From positions 4,149,501 through 4,213,500 of the forward strand of contig NZ_CP099760.1 in the NCBI RefSeq assembly GCF_040760005.1: 64,000 bases of DNA. The letters run 5' to 3'. Shown piece after piece: positions 28,313-42,049 of this stretch. The notes below the pieces were generated by a model that saw only the letters and a program-made list of their open reading frames with translations, did not search any database and was not told where the DNA came from. Position 1 is the first letter of the stretch, and each line of letters opens with the position of its first letter. This stretch comes from Pseudomonas sp. stari2. Lineage in GTDB: Bacteria > Pseudomonadota > Gammaproteobacteria > Pseudomonadales > Pseudomonadaceae. Position numbers and translations under genes: made by a program.

Positions 28313-28370
28313 GCGACTTTTGCGCGCGTGGCTTACACTTAATTCACCAGCTTACCCTCGAGGGTTGATC

Positions 28371-29078
28371 ATGACCGAGTTGGCGCGGTTGAAGTTTTAT
28401 GCCACTCAGCCTCACTCTTGCAGTTATCTGCCCGAGGAACAGGCCACGACCCTGTTTCTCGACCCGAGCCAGCCCATGGATGTGCATGTCTACGCAGACC
28501 TGTCGGAAATGGGCTTTCGTCGCAGCGGCGATCACCTGTACCGCCCGCATTGCCAGAACTGCAATGCCTGCGTGCCTGCGCGCATTCCGGTGGCGCAGTT
28601 CAACCCCAATCGGCAGCAAAAACGCATTTTCAAACGCAATGCCGACTTGCAGGTGCGCCCGGTCAAGCCTGGTTTCAGCGAAGAATATTTCGATCTTTAT
28701 CAGCGCTACATCGAACAACGCCATGCCGACGGCGACATGTACCCGCCGAGCCGCGATCAATTCTCGACTTTTCTGGTTCGCGACCTGCCCTTCTCACGCT
28801 TCTACGAATTCCGGCTCGACGGACGGTTGCTGGCCGTCGCCGTCACCGACCTGCTGCCCAATGGCCTGTCGGCGGTCTACACCTTTTACGAACCGGAGGA
28901 AGAACGTCGTAGCCTGGGGCGCTATGCCATCCTTTGGCAAATCACCGAAGCCAGGCGACTGGGGCTCGAAGCGGTGTACCTGGGCTACTGGATCAAAAAC
29001 TGCAAAAAGATGAACTACAAGACCCAATATCGACCGATCGAACTGCTGATTAATCAGCGCTGGGTCATCCTGAACTGA
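28371..29078 (+). CDS. bpt: Aspartate/glutamate leucyltransferase (Ate/Bpt)
   Basis: 235 residues. The N-terminal ATE domain contains the [14 protein letters not shown] cluster and [18 protein letters not shown]; the C-terminal part ends [20 protein letters not shown], all typical of Bpt. It transfers Leu to N-terminal Asp or Glu (arginyltransferase fold, leucyl specificity in Gram-negatives), another N-degron route to ClpS-ClpAP. It lies 58 bp after aat on the same strand. Confidence 0.95.
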   Translation: MTELARLKFYATQPHSCSYLPEEQATTLFLDPSQPMDVHVYADLSEMGFRRSGDHLYRPHCQNCNACVPARIPVAQFNPNRQQKRIFKRNADLQVRPVKPGFSEEYFDLYQRYIEQRHADGDMYPPSRDQFSTFLVRDLPFSRFYEFRLDGRLLAVAVTDLLPNGLSAVYTFYEPEEERRSLGRYAILWQITEARRLGLEAVYLGYWIKNCKKMNYKTQYRPIELLINQRWVILN

Positions 29079-29096
29079 ATGCAAGCCCTAAACCCC

Positions 29097-29126
29097 TTGG
29101 CGTAAACCCCATTTTTCGGGCACAAT
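29097..29126 (+). promoter_or_regulatory. Candidate infA promoter
   Basis: TTGGCG (29097-29102), 18-bp spacer and CACAAT (29121-29126), 64 bp before the infA ATG. Boxes are moderate matches. Confidence 0.3.
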
Positions 29127-29190
29127 GCACGCCGCTTTTGCCTGGCGCAGTTGCACCGGGCCATTCACTGGACACCGAGGGCTTTACTGC

Positions 29191-29409
29191 ATGTCGAAAG
29201 AAGACAGCTTCGAAATGGAAGGCACTGTCGTCGACACCCTGCCAAACACCATGTTTCGCGTGGAATTGGAAAATGGGCACGTCGTAACCGCGCATATCTC
29301 CGGCAAGATGCGCAAGAACTACATTCGTATTCTTACCGGTGACAAAGTGCGCGTCGAGCTGACGCCCTATGACTTGAGCAAAGGGCGTATTACTTACCGC
29401 GCTCGCTAA
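29191..29409 (+). CDS. infA: Translation initiation factor IF-1
   Basis: 72 residues, the standard IF-1 length: [19 protein letters not shown], the S1-type OB fold and the end [10 protein letters not shown]. It binds the ribosomal A site with IF-2 and IF-3 during initiation. It follows bpt and ends in a strong terminator. Confidence 0.98.
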
Positions 29410-29424
29410 TCAAGTCAATACAAG

Positions 29425-29450
29425 ACGCCCGGCATTTGCCGGGCGTTTTT
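29425..29450 (+). terminator. Rho-independent terminator of infA
   Basis: ACGCCCGGCA (29425-29434) pairs with TGCCGGGCGT (29437-29446) and is followed by TTTT, 15 bp after the infA stop. Confidence 0.85.
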
Positions 29451-29465
29451 GTTTGTCTGGGATTT

Positions 29466-29682
29466 GGTTCTTTGGGTTTGAGTTTTGCGCGCATATCCGT
29501 TGCTTCGGGTGCCACTGGCGGTTTCGCTCTTACAGCGAGTCCCTTTTGGCAAACGCCAAAAAGGAACCAAAAGGCTTTTGCCCCGGCGTACGGCACTTCG
29601 CTTGGGCTCAGTGTTCCAGGGCGGAACCCTAAGCAGCCATAACCGCAGCAACGGATATACACACAAAACCCAAGAAACACCC
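29466..29682. repeat. Palindromic dispersed repeat, MITE-like
   Basis: The outer arms are imperfect inverted repeats: the left arm (29471-29505) ends GCATATCCGTTGC, the right arm (29646-29680) begins GCAACGGATATACACAC and continues AAAACCCAA. The centre has an exact hairpin TTTTGGC-AAAC-GCCAAAA (29544-29561) next to TTCGCTCTTACAGCGAGTCC. No ORF is carried. This resembles a repeat I have seen scattered in P. fluorescens genomes. Confidence 0.55.
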
Positions 29683-29689
29683 AAAACAA

Positions 29690-29713
29690 AAAAGGCGCCC
29701 GAAGGCGCCTTTT
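29690..29713 (-). terminator. Rho-independent terminator of clpA
   Basis: On the minus strand AAAGGCGCC-TTCG-GGCGCCTTT is a stable UUCG-type tetraloop hairpin followed by T-rich sequence, 13 bp beyond the clpA stop. Confidence 0.85.
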
Positions 29714-29726
29714 CACTTATCAGCCA

Positions 29727-31997
29727 TCAGGCCATTTCTGCAGTGGTTTCGAAGTCAAACGTCAGCTCACCATCCTTGATGTCGATGTGCACCACACCGC
29801 CATGCTCGGCCAATTCGCCAAACAGAATCTCCTCCGCCAGCGGACGCTTGATCTTGTCCTGGATCAGACGCGCCATCGGACGAGCACCCATGGCCGAATC
29901 GTAGCCACCGGCCGCCAGCCAGCTGCGCGCCGCGTCGGTAACTTCCAGAAGCACACGCTTGTCTTCCAGCTGCGCCTGAAGCTCAGTGAGGAATTTGTCC
30001 ACCACGCTTTTGATGACCTCATGACTGAGGCGACCAAATTGAATGATGGTATCCAGACGGTTGCGGAATTCCGGCGTGAAGCTCTTCTTGATCACTTCCA
30101 TCGCATCAGACGAATGATCCTGATGGGTGAAACCGATCGAAGCGCGTGCCGCCGTTTCAGCACCGGCGTTGGTGGTCATGATCACGATCACATTGCGGAA
30201 ATCCGCCTTGCGTCCGTTGTTATCGGTCAGCGTGCCGTGGTCCATCACCTGCAGCAGCAGGTTGAAGACTTCCGGATGCGCCTTCTCGATTTCATCGAGC
30301 AGCAATACGCAATGCGGTTGCTTGGTGATCGCTTCGGTCAATAGACCGCCCTGGTCGAAACCGACATAACCCGGAGGCGCACCGATCAGACGCGACACGG
30401 TATGGCGCTCCATGTACTCGGACATGTCGAAGCGAACCAGTTCGATCCCCAAAGCCTTGGCCAATTGGCGCGCAGCCTCGGTTTTACCGACACCGGTAGG
30501 CCCGGCGAACAGGAACGAACCGACCGGTTTGTCCGGCGACTTGAGACCGGCACGGGACAGCTTGATCGCAGTCGACAGCGAATCGATCGCTGCGTCCTGA
30601 CCAAACACCGTCAGCTTCAGATCACGCTCGAGGTTACGCAGCAGTTCCTTGTCGGAACTGGTGACGTGCTTCGGCGGAATCCGAGCGATCTTCGCCACGA
30701 TATCCTCGACCTGCGGCACTTCGATGCGTTTCACACGCTTCTCGACCGGTTGCAGACGCTGATAGGCGCCCGCCTCGTCGATCACATCGATAGCCTTGTC
30801 CGGCATATGCCGGTCATTGATGTAGCGCGAAGCCAGTTCTGCAGCGGCGCGCAGCGACTCATCGCTGTATTCGATATTGTGGTGCTGTTCGAAACGCCCT
30901 TTCAGGCCACGCAGGATACCGATGGTGTCTTCCACCGACGGCTCGACCACATCAACCTTCTGGAAGCGACGCGCCAGAGCACGGTCTTTCTCGAAGATGC
31001 CACGGAACTCCTGGAACGTAGTCGAACCGATGCAACGAATGTCACCAGACGACAGCAGCGGCTTGAGCAGGTTCGAGGCATCCATGACGCCACCGGACGC
31101 AGCACCCGCACCGATAATGGTGTGGATCTCGTCGATAAACAGGATCGCCTGCGGACGTTTTTTCAGTTCGTTGAGCAACGCCTTGAAGCGCTTCTCGAAA
31201 TCACCGCGATACTTGGTGCCCGCGAGCAAGGCGCCCAGATCAAGGGAATAAACAACGCTGTTGGCCAGCAGATCCGGCACCTGGTTGTCGACAATGCGCT
31301 TGGCCAGGCCTTCGGCAATCGCGGTTTTACCCACGCCCGCCTCGCCCACCAGCAGCGGATTGTTCTTGCGACGACGCGCGAGAATCTGCGCGACCCGCTC
31401 GACTTCCGTTTCACGCCCGACCAGCGGATCGATCCGGCCCTGGCGTGCGAGTTCGTTGAGGTTGCTGGCATACGCATCCAGCGGATTGCCTGAAGAAGAA
31501 GACTCACCGCCCTCGTCGTCCTGCATATCTTGTTCACCTTCAGAGTGATCGCCATGCCCCGGCACCTTGGAAATGCCATGGGCGATATAGTTGACGACAT
31601 CAATGCGTGCAACGCTCTGCTGTTTCAGCAGGAACACTGCCTGACTCTCTTGCTCACTGAAGATTGCAACCAGCACATTGGCGCCGGTTACTTCGCGCTT
31701 GCCCGAGCTCTGTACATGAAAGACAGCACGTTGCAGCACACGCTGGAAGCCCAGGGTTGGCTGGGTTTCGCGATCTTCGTCATGGACGGGGATCAGCGGC
31801 GTGGTGGAGTCGATGAACTCCTGCAGGTCGTGCTTGAGTTTGTCGAGGTTTGCGCCGCAGGCACGCAATACGGTGGCGGCAGCCTCATTGTCCAATAGGG
31901 CCAGCAGCAGGTGTTCGACGGTCATGAACTCATGACGCTTCGAACGAGCCTCCTTGAAGGCAAGATTGAGGGTGACTTCGAGCTCGCGGTTTAACAT
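29727..31997 (-). CDS. clpA: ATP-dependent Clp protease ATP-binding subunit ClpA
   Basis: 756 residues. An N-terminal Clp repeat domain (about 1-145, EHLLLALLDNEAA) docks ClpS. Two AAA+ modules follow with Walker A GEAGVGKT and GPTGVGKT, and Walker B LFIDEIHT and LLLDEIEKAHPE. It unfolds substrates and feeds ClpP (not in this window). It lies 30 bp downstream of clpS in one operon and ends in a UUCG terminator. Confidence 0.98.
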   Translation of the reverse strand: MLNRELEVTLNLAFKEARSKRHEFMTVEHLLLALLDNEAAATVLRACGANLDKLKHDLQEFIDSTTPLIPVHDEDRETQPTLGFQRVLQRAVFHVQSSGKREVTGANVLVAIFSEQESQAVFLLKQQSVARIDVVNYIAHGISKVPGHGDHSEGEQDMQDDEGGESSSSGNPLDAYASNLNELARQGRIDPLVGRETEVERVAQILARRRKNNPLLVGEAGVGKTAIAEGLAKRIVDNQVPDLLANSVVYSLDLGALLAGTKYRGDFEKRFKALLNELKKRPQAILFIDEIHTIIGAGAASGGVMDASNLLKPLLSSGDIRCIGSTTFQEFRGIFEKDRALARRFQKVDVVEPSVEDTIGILRGLKGRFEQHHNIEYSDESLRAAAELASRYINDRHMPDKAIDVIDEAGAYQRLQPVEKRVKRIEVPQVEDIVAKIARIPPKHVTSSDKELLRNLERDLKLTVFGQDAAIDSLSTAIKLSRAGLKSPDKPVGSFLFAGPTGVGKTEAARQLAKALGIELVRFDMSEYMERHTVSRLIGAPPGYVGFDQGGLLTEAITKQPHCVLLLDEIEKAHPEVFNLLLQVMDHGTLTDNNGRKADFRNVIVIMTTNAGAETAARASIGFTHQDHSSDAMEVIKKSFTPEFRNRLDTIIQFGRLSHEVIKSVVDKFLTELQAQLEDKRVLLEVTDAARSWLAAGGYDSAMGARPMARLIQDKIKRPLAEEILFGELAEHGGVVHIDIKDGELTFDFETTAEMA

Positions 31998-32027
31998 AGC
32001 TTCACCTCATACCCAAGTGGTCGGCGA

Positions 32028-32411
32028 TTAACCGTCCTTCTCGATTTCACAGAGTAGCGGATGCTGGCTTTCCCTGGCGTACTGGTTGACCTGCATGGCC
32101 TTTGTCTCGGCGATGTCGCGGGTAAACACTCCACATACTGCCCGCCCTTCTGTGTGGACGGCCAGCATGACCTTGGTCGCCAGCTCGCGATTCAGGTTAA
32201 AAAACACCTCGAGCACTTCGACGACGAAATCCATCGGTGTGTAGTCATCATTGAACAAAACCACCTTGTACATCGGCGGCGCCTGTAACGCAGGCTTTGC
32301 TTCCTGAACAGCAACGCCTGCCGAATCGTCGTCGTGCTCCTGTGGAAGATCCTTTTGGAGAAGCGGGCGATCCTGATTGAATGTTAGTCGAATCTGGCTG
32401 ATTGCATGCAT
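32028..32411 (-). CDS. clpS: ATP-dependent Clp protease adaptor ClpS
   Basis: 127 residues. The core [20 protein letters not shown] with the N-degron pocket, [24 protein letters not shown] and the C-terminal [11 protein letters not shown] are standard ClpS. The N-terminal extension (about 40 residues, acidic, used to modulate ClpA) includes a few residues more than I remember for other pseudomonads. It delivers substrates tagged by Aat and Bpt to ClpAP. Confidence 0.97.
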   Translation of the reverse strand: MHAISQIRLTFNQDRPLLQKDLPQEHDDDSAGVAVQEAKPALQAPPMYKVVLFNDDYTPMDFVVEVLEVFFNLNRELATKVMLAVHTEGRAVCGVFTRDIAETKAMQVNQYARESQHPLLCEIEKDG

Positions 32412-32526
32412 GGAAAGAAAGGTTCGTCAGTTGTGCAAATACAGTGGTGGGGGCGGCTTGACACGTTTTCAACTCCGACTGCCCGGTCACCTTGACTATC
32501 GGGAAAACGGTGTTACAACCAATAGA

Positions 32527-32586
32527 ACCCACAGTGGGTAAAAAAGATCCGCGGAGTCAATCTTTTTAACGGATTCGACTGCGGAT
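32527..32586 (+). promoter_or_regulatory. Two hairpins upstream of cspD
   Basis: ACCCA-CAG-TGGGT (32527-32539) is followed by a longer imperfect stem, ATCCGC...AGTC...AATC (32547-32562) against GATT..GACTGCGGAT (32572-32586), about 14 base pairs with two small bulges. Both lie 50-110 nt before the cspD ATG and could be leader RNA structure, if transcription starts upstream. Confidence 0.35.
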
Positions 32587-32635
32587 GAATTGGATGATAC
32601 TCCAGCGATGGAGACTGTTGCAGAGGGATTTGAGC

Positions 32636-32917
32636 ATGGCTGTCGGCAAGGTGAAATGGTTCAACAATGCCAAGGGGTTCGGTTTCATCAATACCGATTC
32701 CCGCGAGGGGAAGGATGAAGATGGCAAGGAGATTGATTTCTTTGCACACTACTCCGCCATTGAAATGGACGGATACAAAACCCTCAAAGCCGGGCAAATC
32801 GTCAAATTCGAGATCGTGCAAGGCCCTAAAGGGCTGCACGCCACAAAAATTCAGAATGCCGAGCCTGCGAAAGATGCCGTCTCGGCCACCGTTCAGCATC
32901 AATCAGTGACCAGCTGA
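32636..32917 (+). CDS. cspD: Cold-shock-domain protein CspD
   Basis: 93 residues. The RNP1 motif KGFGFI and the FFAHYSAI stretch (RNP2-like) define a cold-shock domain. An insertion of about 9 residues ([14 protein letters not shown]) lengthens the loop between the two, and a ~20-residue polar tail follows. CspD in E. coli is a stationary-phase ssDNA-binding replication inhibitor. It is divergent from clpS, the conserved arrangement. The ATG at 32636 follows GAGGGATTTGAGC. Confidence 0.93.
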   Translation: MAVGKVKWFNNAKGFGFINTDSREGKDEDGKEIDFFAHYSAIEMDGYKTLKAGQIVKFEIVQGPKGLHATKIQNAEPAKDAVSATVQHQSVTS

Positions 32918-32946
32918 AGCGACCAGAACACCTGCCAGAAAACAAA

Positions 32947-32980
32947 CCGCCCGGCTCGATCACTCGAGCCGGGCGGTTTC
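32947..32980. terminator. Bidirectional terminator between cspD and icd
   Basis: ACCGCCCGGCTCGA pairs with TCGAGCCGGGCGGT, a 14-bp exact stem with a 4-base loop, in the convergent gap. T-runs are short on either side. Confidence 0.75.
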
Positions 32981-32996
32981 GTTGCAGCAGCCTTTC

Positions 32997-34253
32997 TTAC
33001 ATGTGCTTGACGATCGCCTCACCGAAGCCCGACGACGACACCAGCGTGGCGCCTTCCATCAGACGTTCGAAGTCGTAGGTCACAGTCTTGGCCTTGATCG
33101 CGCCGTTGGTGCCCTTGATGATCAGGTCAGCCGCTTCGGTCCAGCCCAGGTGGCGCAGCATCATTTCCGCCGACAGGATTACCGAACCCGGGTTTACCTG
33201 GTCCTTGCCGGCATACTTCGGCGCAGTACCGTGGGTCGCCTCGAACATGGCCACGGTGTCGGACAGGTTGGCACCCGGCGCGATACCGATTCCGCCCACT
33301 TCCGCCGCCAGGGCGTCAGAGAGGTAGTCACCGTTCAAGTTAAGGGTGGCAATCACATCGTATTCGGCCGGGCGCAGCAGGATCTGCTGGAGCATGGCGT
33401 CGGCGATGGCGTCCTTGACGATGACTTCACGGCCGGTTTTCGGGTTCTTGAATTTCATCCACGGGCCGCCATCCAGCAACTCGGCGCCAAACTCATCCCG
33501 CGCCACCTCGTAGCCCCAGTCCTTGAAGGCACCTTCGGTGAATTTCATGATGTTGCCCTTGTGCACGATGGTCAGCGACTTGCGGTCGTTGTCCACTACG
33601 TATTGCAGGGCCTTGCGCACCAGACGCTTGGTGCCTTCTTTCGAAACCGGCTTGATGCCGATACCGCAATCCTGGTCGAAACGGATCTTGGTGACGCCCA
33701 TTTCTTCTTTCAGGAATTTGATGACCTTGGTGGCCTCAGGGGAGCCGGCCTTCCATTCGATACCGGCATAAATGTCTTCGGAGTTCTCGCGGAAGATCAC
33801 CATGTCGACGTCACCGGGCTTTTTCACCGGGCTCGGTACGCCTTCGAACCACACCACCGGACGCAGACAGACATAGAGATCGAGTTGCTGACGCAGGGCC
33901 ACGTTGAGGGAGCGAATACCGCCACCGACCGGGGTGGTCAGCGGGCCCTTGATGGAAACGACGTAATCTTTAACGGCGTCCAGGGTTTCCTGGGGCAGCC
34001 AGGTGTCCTGGTCGTAGACTTGAGTTGCTTTTTCGCCAGCATAAACCTCCATCCAGGAAATCTTGCGCTTGCCCCCGTAGGCCTTGGCCACGGCAGCATC
34101 AACCACTTTGATCATCACAGGGCTGACGTCGACGCCAATGCCGTCACCTTCGATGAAGGGAATGATCGGGTTATCAGGGACATTGAGAGAATGGTCTGCG
34201 TTGACGGTGATTTTGTCGCCGACGGCTGGAACCTGAATCTTCTTGTAACCCAT
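32997..34253 (-). CDS. icd: NADP-dependent isocitrate dehydrogenase, dimeric type
   Basis: 418 residues from the ATG at 34253 with GGAG upstream (an in-frame ATG at 34346 is not supported). It has the E. coli Icd pattern: [15 protein letters not shown], the phosphorylatable Ser115 in [13 protein letters not shown], and [15 protein letters not shown]. It converts isocitrate to 2-oxoglutarate in the cytosol. Phosphorylation by AceK (not in this window) would divert flux to AceA, encoded at 43909. It is divergent from the unrelated isozyme idh. Confidence 0.97.
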   Translation of the reverse strand: MGYKKIQVPAVGDKITVNADHSLNVPDNPIIPFIEGDGIGVDVSPVMIKVVDAAVAKAYGGKRKISWMEVYAGEKATQVYDQDTWLPQETLDAVKDYVVSIKGPLTTPVGGGIRSLNVALRQQLDLYVCLRPVVWFEGVPSPVKKPGDVDMVIFRENSEDIYAGIEWKAGSPEATKVIKFLKEEMGVTKIRFDQDCGIGIKPVSKEGTKRLVRKALQYVVDNDRKSLTIVHKGNIMKFTEGAFKDWGYEVARDEFGAELLDGGPWMKFKNPKTGREVIVKDAIADAMLQQILLRPAEYDVIATLNLNGDYLSDALAAEVGGIGIAPGANLSDTVAMFEATHGTAPKYAGKDQVNPGSVILSAEMMLRHLGWTEAADLIIKGTNGAIKAKTVTYDFERLMEGATLVSSSGFGEAIVKHM

Positions 34254-36960
<2,707 letters not shown>

Positions 36961-36977
36961 GGTTGTAAAGGGAACAT

Positions 36978-37008
36978 CACAAGCCCCGGCCATGCGCCGG
37001 GGTTTGTG
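36978..37008 (+). terminator. Hairpin terminator of idh
   Basis: CACAAGCCCCGGC pairs with GCCGGGGTTTGTG around CATGC, starting 18 bp after the idh stop. The T-run is short (TTTGTGTTT). Confidence 0.7.
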
Positions 37009-37038
37009 TTTCTGCCTTCCGCCCAGGAGATTCGCCTC

Positions 37039-37485
37039 ATGCAATGGCTCCCCCACATCACCGTCGCCACCATCGTCGAGGACAACGGCCGCTTTCTGAT
37101 GGTCGAGGAACACAAGGCCGGACGTAACGTGCTCAATCAGCCCGCCGGTCATCTGGACCCGAACGAAACCCTGATCGAAGCCGCCGTGCGCGAAACCCTC
37201 GAAGAAACCGGCTGGGACGTCGAACCCACCAGCGTGATCGGCATTTATCTGTACACCGCACCGAGCAATGGCGTGACTTACCAGCGCGTATGCTTCAGCG
37301 CCAAAGCCGTGAAACACCACCCGGATTACCAACTGGACGACGGCATAGTCGGCGCCAAGTGGCTGACCCGCGACGAATTATTGGCCCAGCGCGACAACTG
37401 GCGCAGCGAGCTGATCATCCGTTGCATCGATGATTATCTGGCCGGCAATCGCTTCGGCCTCGAACTGATCCGCCCTTCCCTTTAG
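37039..37485 (+). CDS. nudJ: NUDIX phosphatase NudJ
   Basis: 148 residues. The Nudix box is GHLDPNETLIEAAVRETLEETGW (about residues 38-60), with the REXXEE core RETLEETG. It dephosphorylates nucleoside di/triphosphates and HMP-PP in E. coli. The nudJ-mnmA-hflD-purB order is the same as in E. coli, which supports the name. AGGAG lies 10 nt upstream of the ATG at 37039. Confidence 0.9.
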   Translation: MQWLPHITVATIVEDNGRFLMVEEHKAGRNVLNQPAGHLDPNETLIEAAVRETLEETGWDVEPTSVIGIYLYTAPSNGVTYQRVCFSAKAVKHHPDYQLDDGIVGAKWLTRDELLAQRDNWRSELIIRCIDDYLAGNRFGLELIRPSL

Positions 37486-37544
37486 CCTTGAGGCCGTGAG
37501 CCTGATAGAATCGCGTCCTTTTTCAAGACACTCATTGAATCCCT

Positions 37545-38669
37545 ATGCGTGATCCAGCCCCTTCTGACACATCCAAGAAGCGCGTCATTGTCGGCATGTC
37601 CGGCGGCGTGGACTCTTCCGTTTCCGCTCTCCTGCTGATCGAGCAGGGTTATGAGGTGGAAGGCCTGTTCATGAAGAACTGGGAAGAAGACGACGGAACG
37701 GAATACTGCACCGCCATGGACGACCTGGCGGATGCCCAGGCCGTGTGCGACAAGATCGGTATCAAGCTGCACACCGCCAACTTTGCCGCCGAGTACTGGG
37801 ACAACGTGTTCGAGCATTTCCTGGCCGAATACAAGGCCGGACGCACCCCGAACCCGGACATCCTGTGCAACCGCGAGATCAAGTTCAAGGCGTTCCTCGA
37901 CTACGCCATGATGCTCGGCGCCGACCTGATCGCCACCGGTCACTACGTTCGCCGTCGCGACATCGATGGTCGCACCGAATTGCTCAAGGGCGTGGATCCG
38001 AACAAGGATCAGAGCTACTTCCTGCACGCCGTCGGCGGTGAACAGATCGCCAAGACCCTGTTCCCGGTCGGCGAGCTGGAAAAACCGGAAGTCCGTGCCA
38101 TTGCCGAGAAATACGAGCTGGCCACCGCCAAGAAGAAGGATTCCACCGGGATCTGCTTCATCGGCGAGCGTCGTTTCAGCGATTTCCTCAAGCAATACCT
38201 GCCAGCGCAACCGGGTGAGATCAAGACCACCGAGGGCGAAGTCATCGGCCGTCACCACGGCTTGATGTACCACACCATCGGCCAGCGCCAAGGCCTGGGC
38301 ATCGGCGGCCTGAAAGACGCCGGCGACGAGCCGTGGTACGTGCTGCGCAAGGATCTGGACACCAACGAGCTGATTGTCGGCCAGGGCAACAACCATCCGT
38401 GGCTGTTCTCCAGCGCCCTGCTCGCTTCGGAAATCTATTGGGTCAACCCGATCGATCTGAGCCAGCCGCTGCGCCTGACCGCCAAGGTCCGTTATCGCCA
38501 GAGTGATCAGACCTGCACCCTGGAAAAAACCGCGACCGGCTATCGCGCCGTATTCGACGAGCCACAACGTGCGGTCACACCGGGCCAGTCGGTGGTGTTC
38601 TATGACGGCGAAATCTGCCTCGGTGGCGGCGTGATTGAAGTTGCCGAGCCGTGGAGCGGCCAGGCATGA
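37545..38669 (+). CDS. mnmA: tRNA-specific 2-thiouridylase MnmA
   Basis: 374 residues. The PP-loop is MSGGVDSS; the two catalytic cysteines lie in [15 protein letters not shown] and [10 protein letters not shown]. Both are present. It activates U34 of tRNA Lys/Glu/Gln with ATP and inserts sulfur delivered by TusE (gene at 17178). Its stop overlaps the hflD ATG by 4 bases. Confidence 0.98.
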   Translation: MRDPAPSDTSKKRVIVGMSGGVDSSVSALLLIEQGYEVEGLFMKNWEEDDGTEYCTAMDDLADAQAVCDKIGIKLHTANFAAEYWDNVFEHFLAEYKAGRTPNPDILCNREIKFKAFLDYAMMLGADLIATGHYVRRRDIDGRTELLKGVDPNKDQSYFLHAVGGEQIAKTLFPVGELEKPEVRAIAEKYELATAKKKDSTGICFIGERRFSDFLKQYLPAQPGEIKTTEGEVIGRHHGLMYHTIGQRQGLGIGGLKDAGDEPWYVLRKDLDTNELIVGQGNNHPWLFSSALLASEIYWVNPIDLSQPLRLTAKVRYRQSDQTCTLEKTATGYRAVFDEPQRAVTPGQSVVFYDGEICLGGGVIEVAEPWSGQA

Positions 38670-39289
38670 GCCCGACTCAGGAGCAACTAACGGCTTTGGG
38701 CGGCGTGTTTCTCGCCGCCGTGCTGGTCGACCGGATCGCCAAGACCGGCCAGACCAATGAGGCCGGCCTGAGCTGCATGCTCGGCAGCCTGTTGGTGCGC
38801 GATCCGAAGGACACACTGGACGTGTATGGCGGCGACGATATCAACCTGCGCGAGGGTTATCGCGCCCTGATCGGCGCCCTTGAGCGCGATCCGAGCACCT
38901 TGCAGCGCGAGCCGTTGCGCTACGCCTTGTCAATGCTCGGCCTTGAGCGCCAACTGGCCAAGCGCAACGACATGCTCGACGTGATCGGCAAGCGTTTGCC
39001 GCAGATCCAGTCGCAGGTCGAGCATTTCGGCCCGGCCCACGAAAACGTGATCGCTGCCTGCGGCGCGTTGTATCAGGACACCCTGAGCACGTTGCGCCAA
39101 CGCATCCAGGTGCACGGCGACATGCGCAACCTGCAGCAGCCGAGCAACGCCTCGAAGATTCGCGCCCTGCTGCTCGCCGGCATTCGTTCGGCACGCCTGT
39201 GGCGTCAGCTCGGCGGTCATCGCTGGCAGTTGGTGATCAGTCGTCGCAAGCTGCTCAAAGAGCTGTATCCGTTGATGCGCAGCGAGTAA
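38666..39289 (+). CDS. hflD: High frequency lysogenization protein HflD homolog
   Basis: 207 residues, all alpha, no signal peptide. Segments [20 protein letters not shown] and [15 protein letters not shown] match HflD/YcfC. In E. coli it is a peripheral membrane protein that affects lambda CII stability; its general role is unclear. Translationally coupled to mnmA (ATGA). Confidence 0.94.
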   Translation: MSPTQEQLTALGGVFLAAVLVDRIAKTGQTNEAGLSCMLGSLLVRDPKDTLDVYGGDDINLREGYRALIGALERDPSTLQREPLRYALSMLGLERQLAKRNDMLDVIGKRLPQIQSQVEHFGPAHENVIAACGALYQDTLSTLRQRIQVHGDMRNLQQPSNASKIRALLLAGIRSARLWRQLGGHRWQLVISRRKLLKELYPLMRSE

Positions 39290-39329
39290 ATCGCCGCGCA
39301 ATAAAAGCTTTGTAGTCTGTAACGCGTAA

Positions 39330-40787
<1,458 letters not shown>

Positions 40788-40809
40788 TCGACTGCTTGAC
40801 CCGTTTGAG

Positions 40810-40835
40810 ACGCCCGGCCGCGCCGGGCGTTTTTA
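40810..40835 (+). terminator. Rho-independent terminator of purB
   Basis: ACGCCCGGC-CGC-GCCGGGCGT with a following TTTT, 22 bp after the purB stop. Confidence 0.85.
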
Positions 40836-40873
40836 TTCCCGTCTGAAAAATGCTTTTTTTCAATAGGTTACAT

Positions 40874-42049
40874 ATGAATCCCGATATTCCTCTTCAACTT
40901 CTGGGTGGTCTCACGGCGCGCGAATTCATGCGCGATTACTGGCAGAAAAAACCACTGCTGATCCGTCAGGCGATTCCTGATTTCGAAAGCCCGATCGACG
41001 CCGACGAACTCGCCGGCCTGGCCCTGGAAGAAGAAGTCGAATCGCGCCTGGTGATCGAGCATGGCGAGCGCCCGTGGGAACTGCGCCGCGGCCCGTTCGC
41101 CGAAGACGAATTCAGCAAACTGCCAGAGCGCGAGTGGACCTTGCTGGTGCAGGCTGTCGATCAGTTCGTGCCGGAAGTCAGCGAGCTGCTGGAGAACTTC
41201 CGCTTCTTGCCAAGCTGGCGCGTCGACGACGTGATGATCAGCTTCGCCGCCCCGGGTGGCAGCGTCGGCCCGCACTTCGACAACTACGACGTATTCCTGC
41301 TGCAAGGCCACGGCAAGCGCAACTGGAAAATCGGCCAGATGTGCGACTCCGAAAGCCCGCTGCTGCAACACGCGGACCTGCGCATCCTCGCCGAATTCCA
41401 CGAGACCGAAGAGTGGGTCCTGGAACCGGGCGACATGCTCTACCTGCCGCCACGCCTGGCCCATTGCGGCGTTGCCGTCGATGACTGCATGACCTACTCG
41501 GTCGGCTTCCGCGCACCAAGCGCCGCTGAAGTGCTGACCCATTTCACCGACTTCCTCAGCCAGTTCCTGACTGACGAAGAGCGTTACACCGACGCCGATG
41601 CAAAACCGGTCAGCGATGATCCACACCAGATCCAGCACGATGCACTCGGCCGCCTGAAAGCGCTGCTCGCCGAGCACATGAGCGACGAACGCCTGCTGCT
41701 GACCTGGTTCGGCCAGTACATGACCGAGCCGCGCTATCCAGAACTGGTGGTCGGCCCGGAAGAAGTTGAGGAAGAAGACTTCCTCAACGCGCTCGAAGAC
41801 GGCGCCATTCTGATCCGCAACCCGAGCGCGCGCCTGGCATGGTCGGAAGTCGATGACGATCTGCTGCTGTTCGCCAGCGGCCAGAGCCGTTACCTGCCGG
41901 GCAAGCTGCGCGAACTGCTGAAGCTGATCTGCTCCGCCGACGCCCTGCACACCGACAACCTCGGTGACTGGCTGAGCGACGAAGACGGTCGCGGTCTGCT
42001 GTGCGAACTGGTCAAACAGGGAAGCCTGGGGTTCGCCGACGATGAATAA
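40874..42049 (+). CDS. roxA: Ribosomal protein uL16 arginine hydroxylase RoxA (cupin/JmjC type)
   Basis: 391 residues. The 2-oxoglutarate/Fe(II) JmjC fold has HxD ligands His134 and Asp136 (GPHFDNYDVF) and a later His (LPPRLAHCGV). The C-terminal winged-helix part is typical of YcfD. It hydroxylates an arginine of L16 using O2. The start MNPDIPLQLLGGL at 40874 was chosen over a weaker upstream in-frame start. It overlaps the GNAT gene by 8 bp. Confidence 0.93.
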   Translation: MNPDIPLQLLGGLTAREFMRDYWQKKPLLIRQAIPDFESPIDADELAGLALEEEVESRLVIEHGERPWELRRGPFAEDEFSKLPEREWTLLVQAVDQFVPEVSELLENFRFLPSWRVDDVMISFAAPGGSVGPHFDNYDVFLLQGHGKRNWKIGQMCDSESPLLQHADLRILAEFHETEEWVLEPGDMLYLPPRLAHCGVAVDDCMTYSVGFRAPSAAEVLTHFTDFLSQFLTDEERYTDADAKPVSDDPHQIQHDALGRLKALLAEHMSDERLLLTWFGQYMTEPRYPELVVGPEEVEEEDFLNALEDGAILIRNPSARLAWSEVDDDLLLFASGQSRYLPGKLRELLKLICSADALHTDNLGDWLSDEDGRGLLCELVKQGSLGFADDE

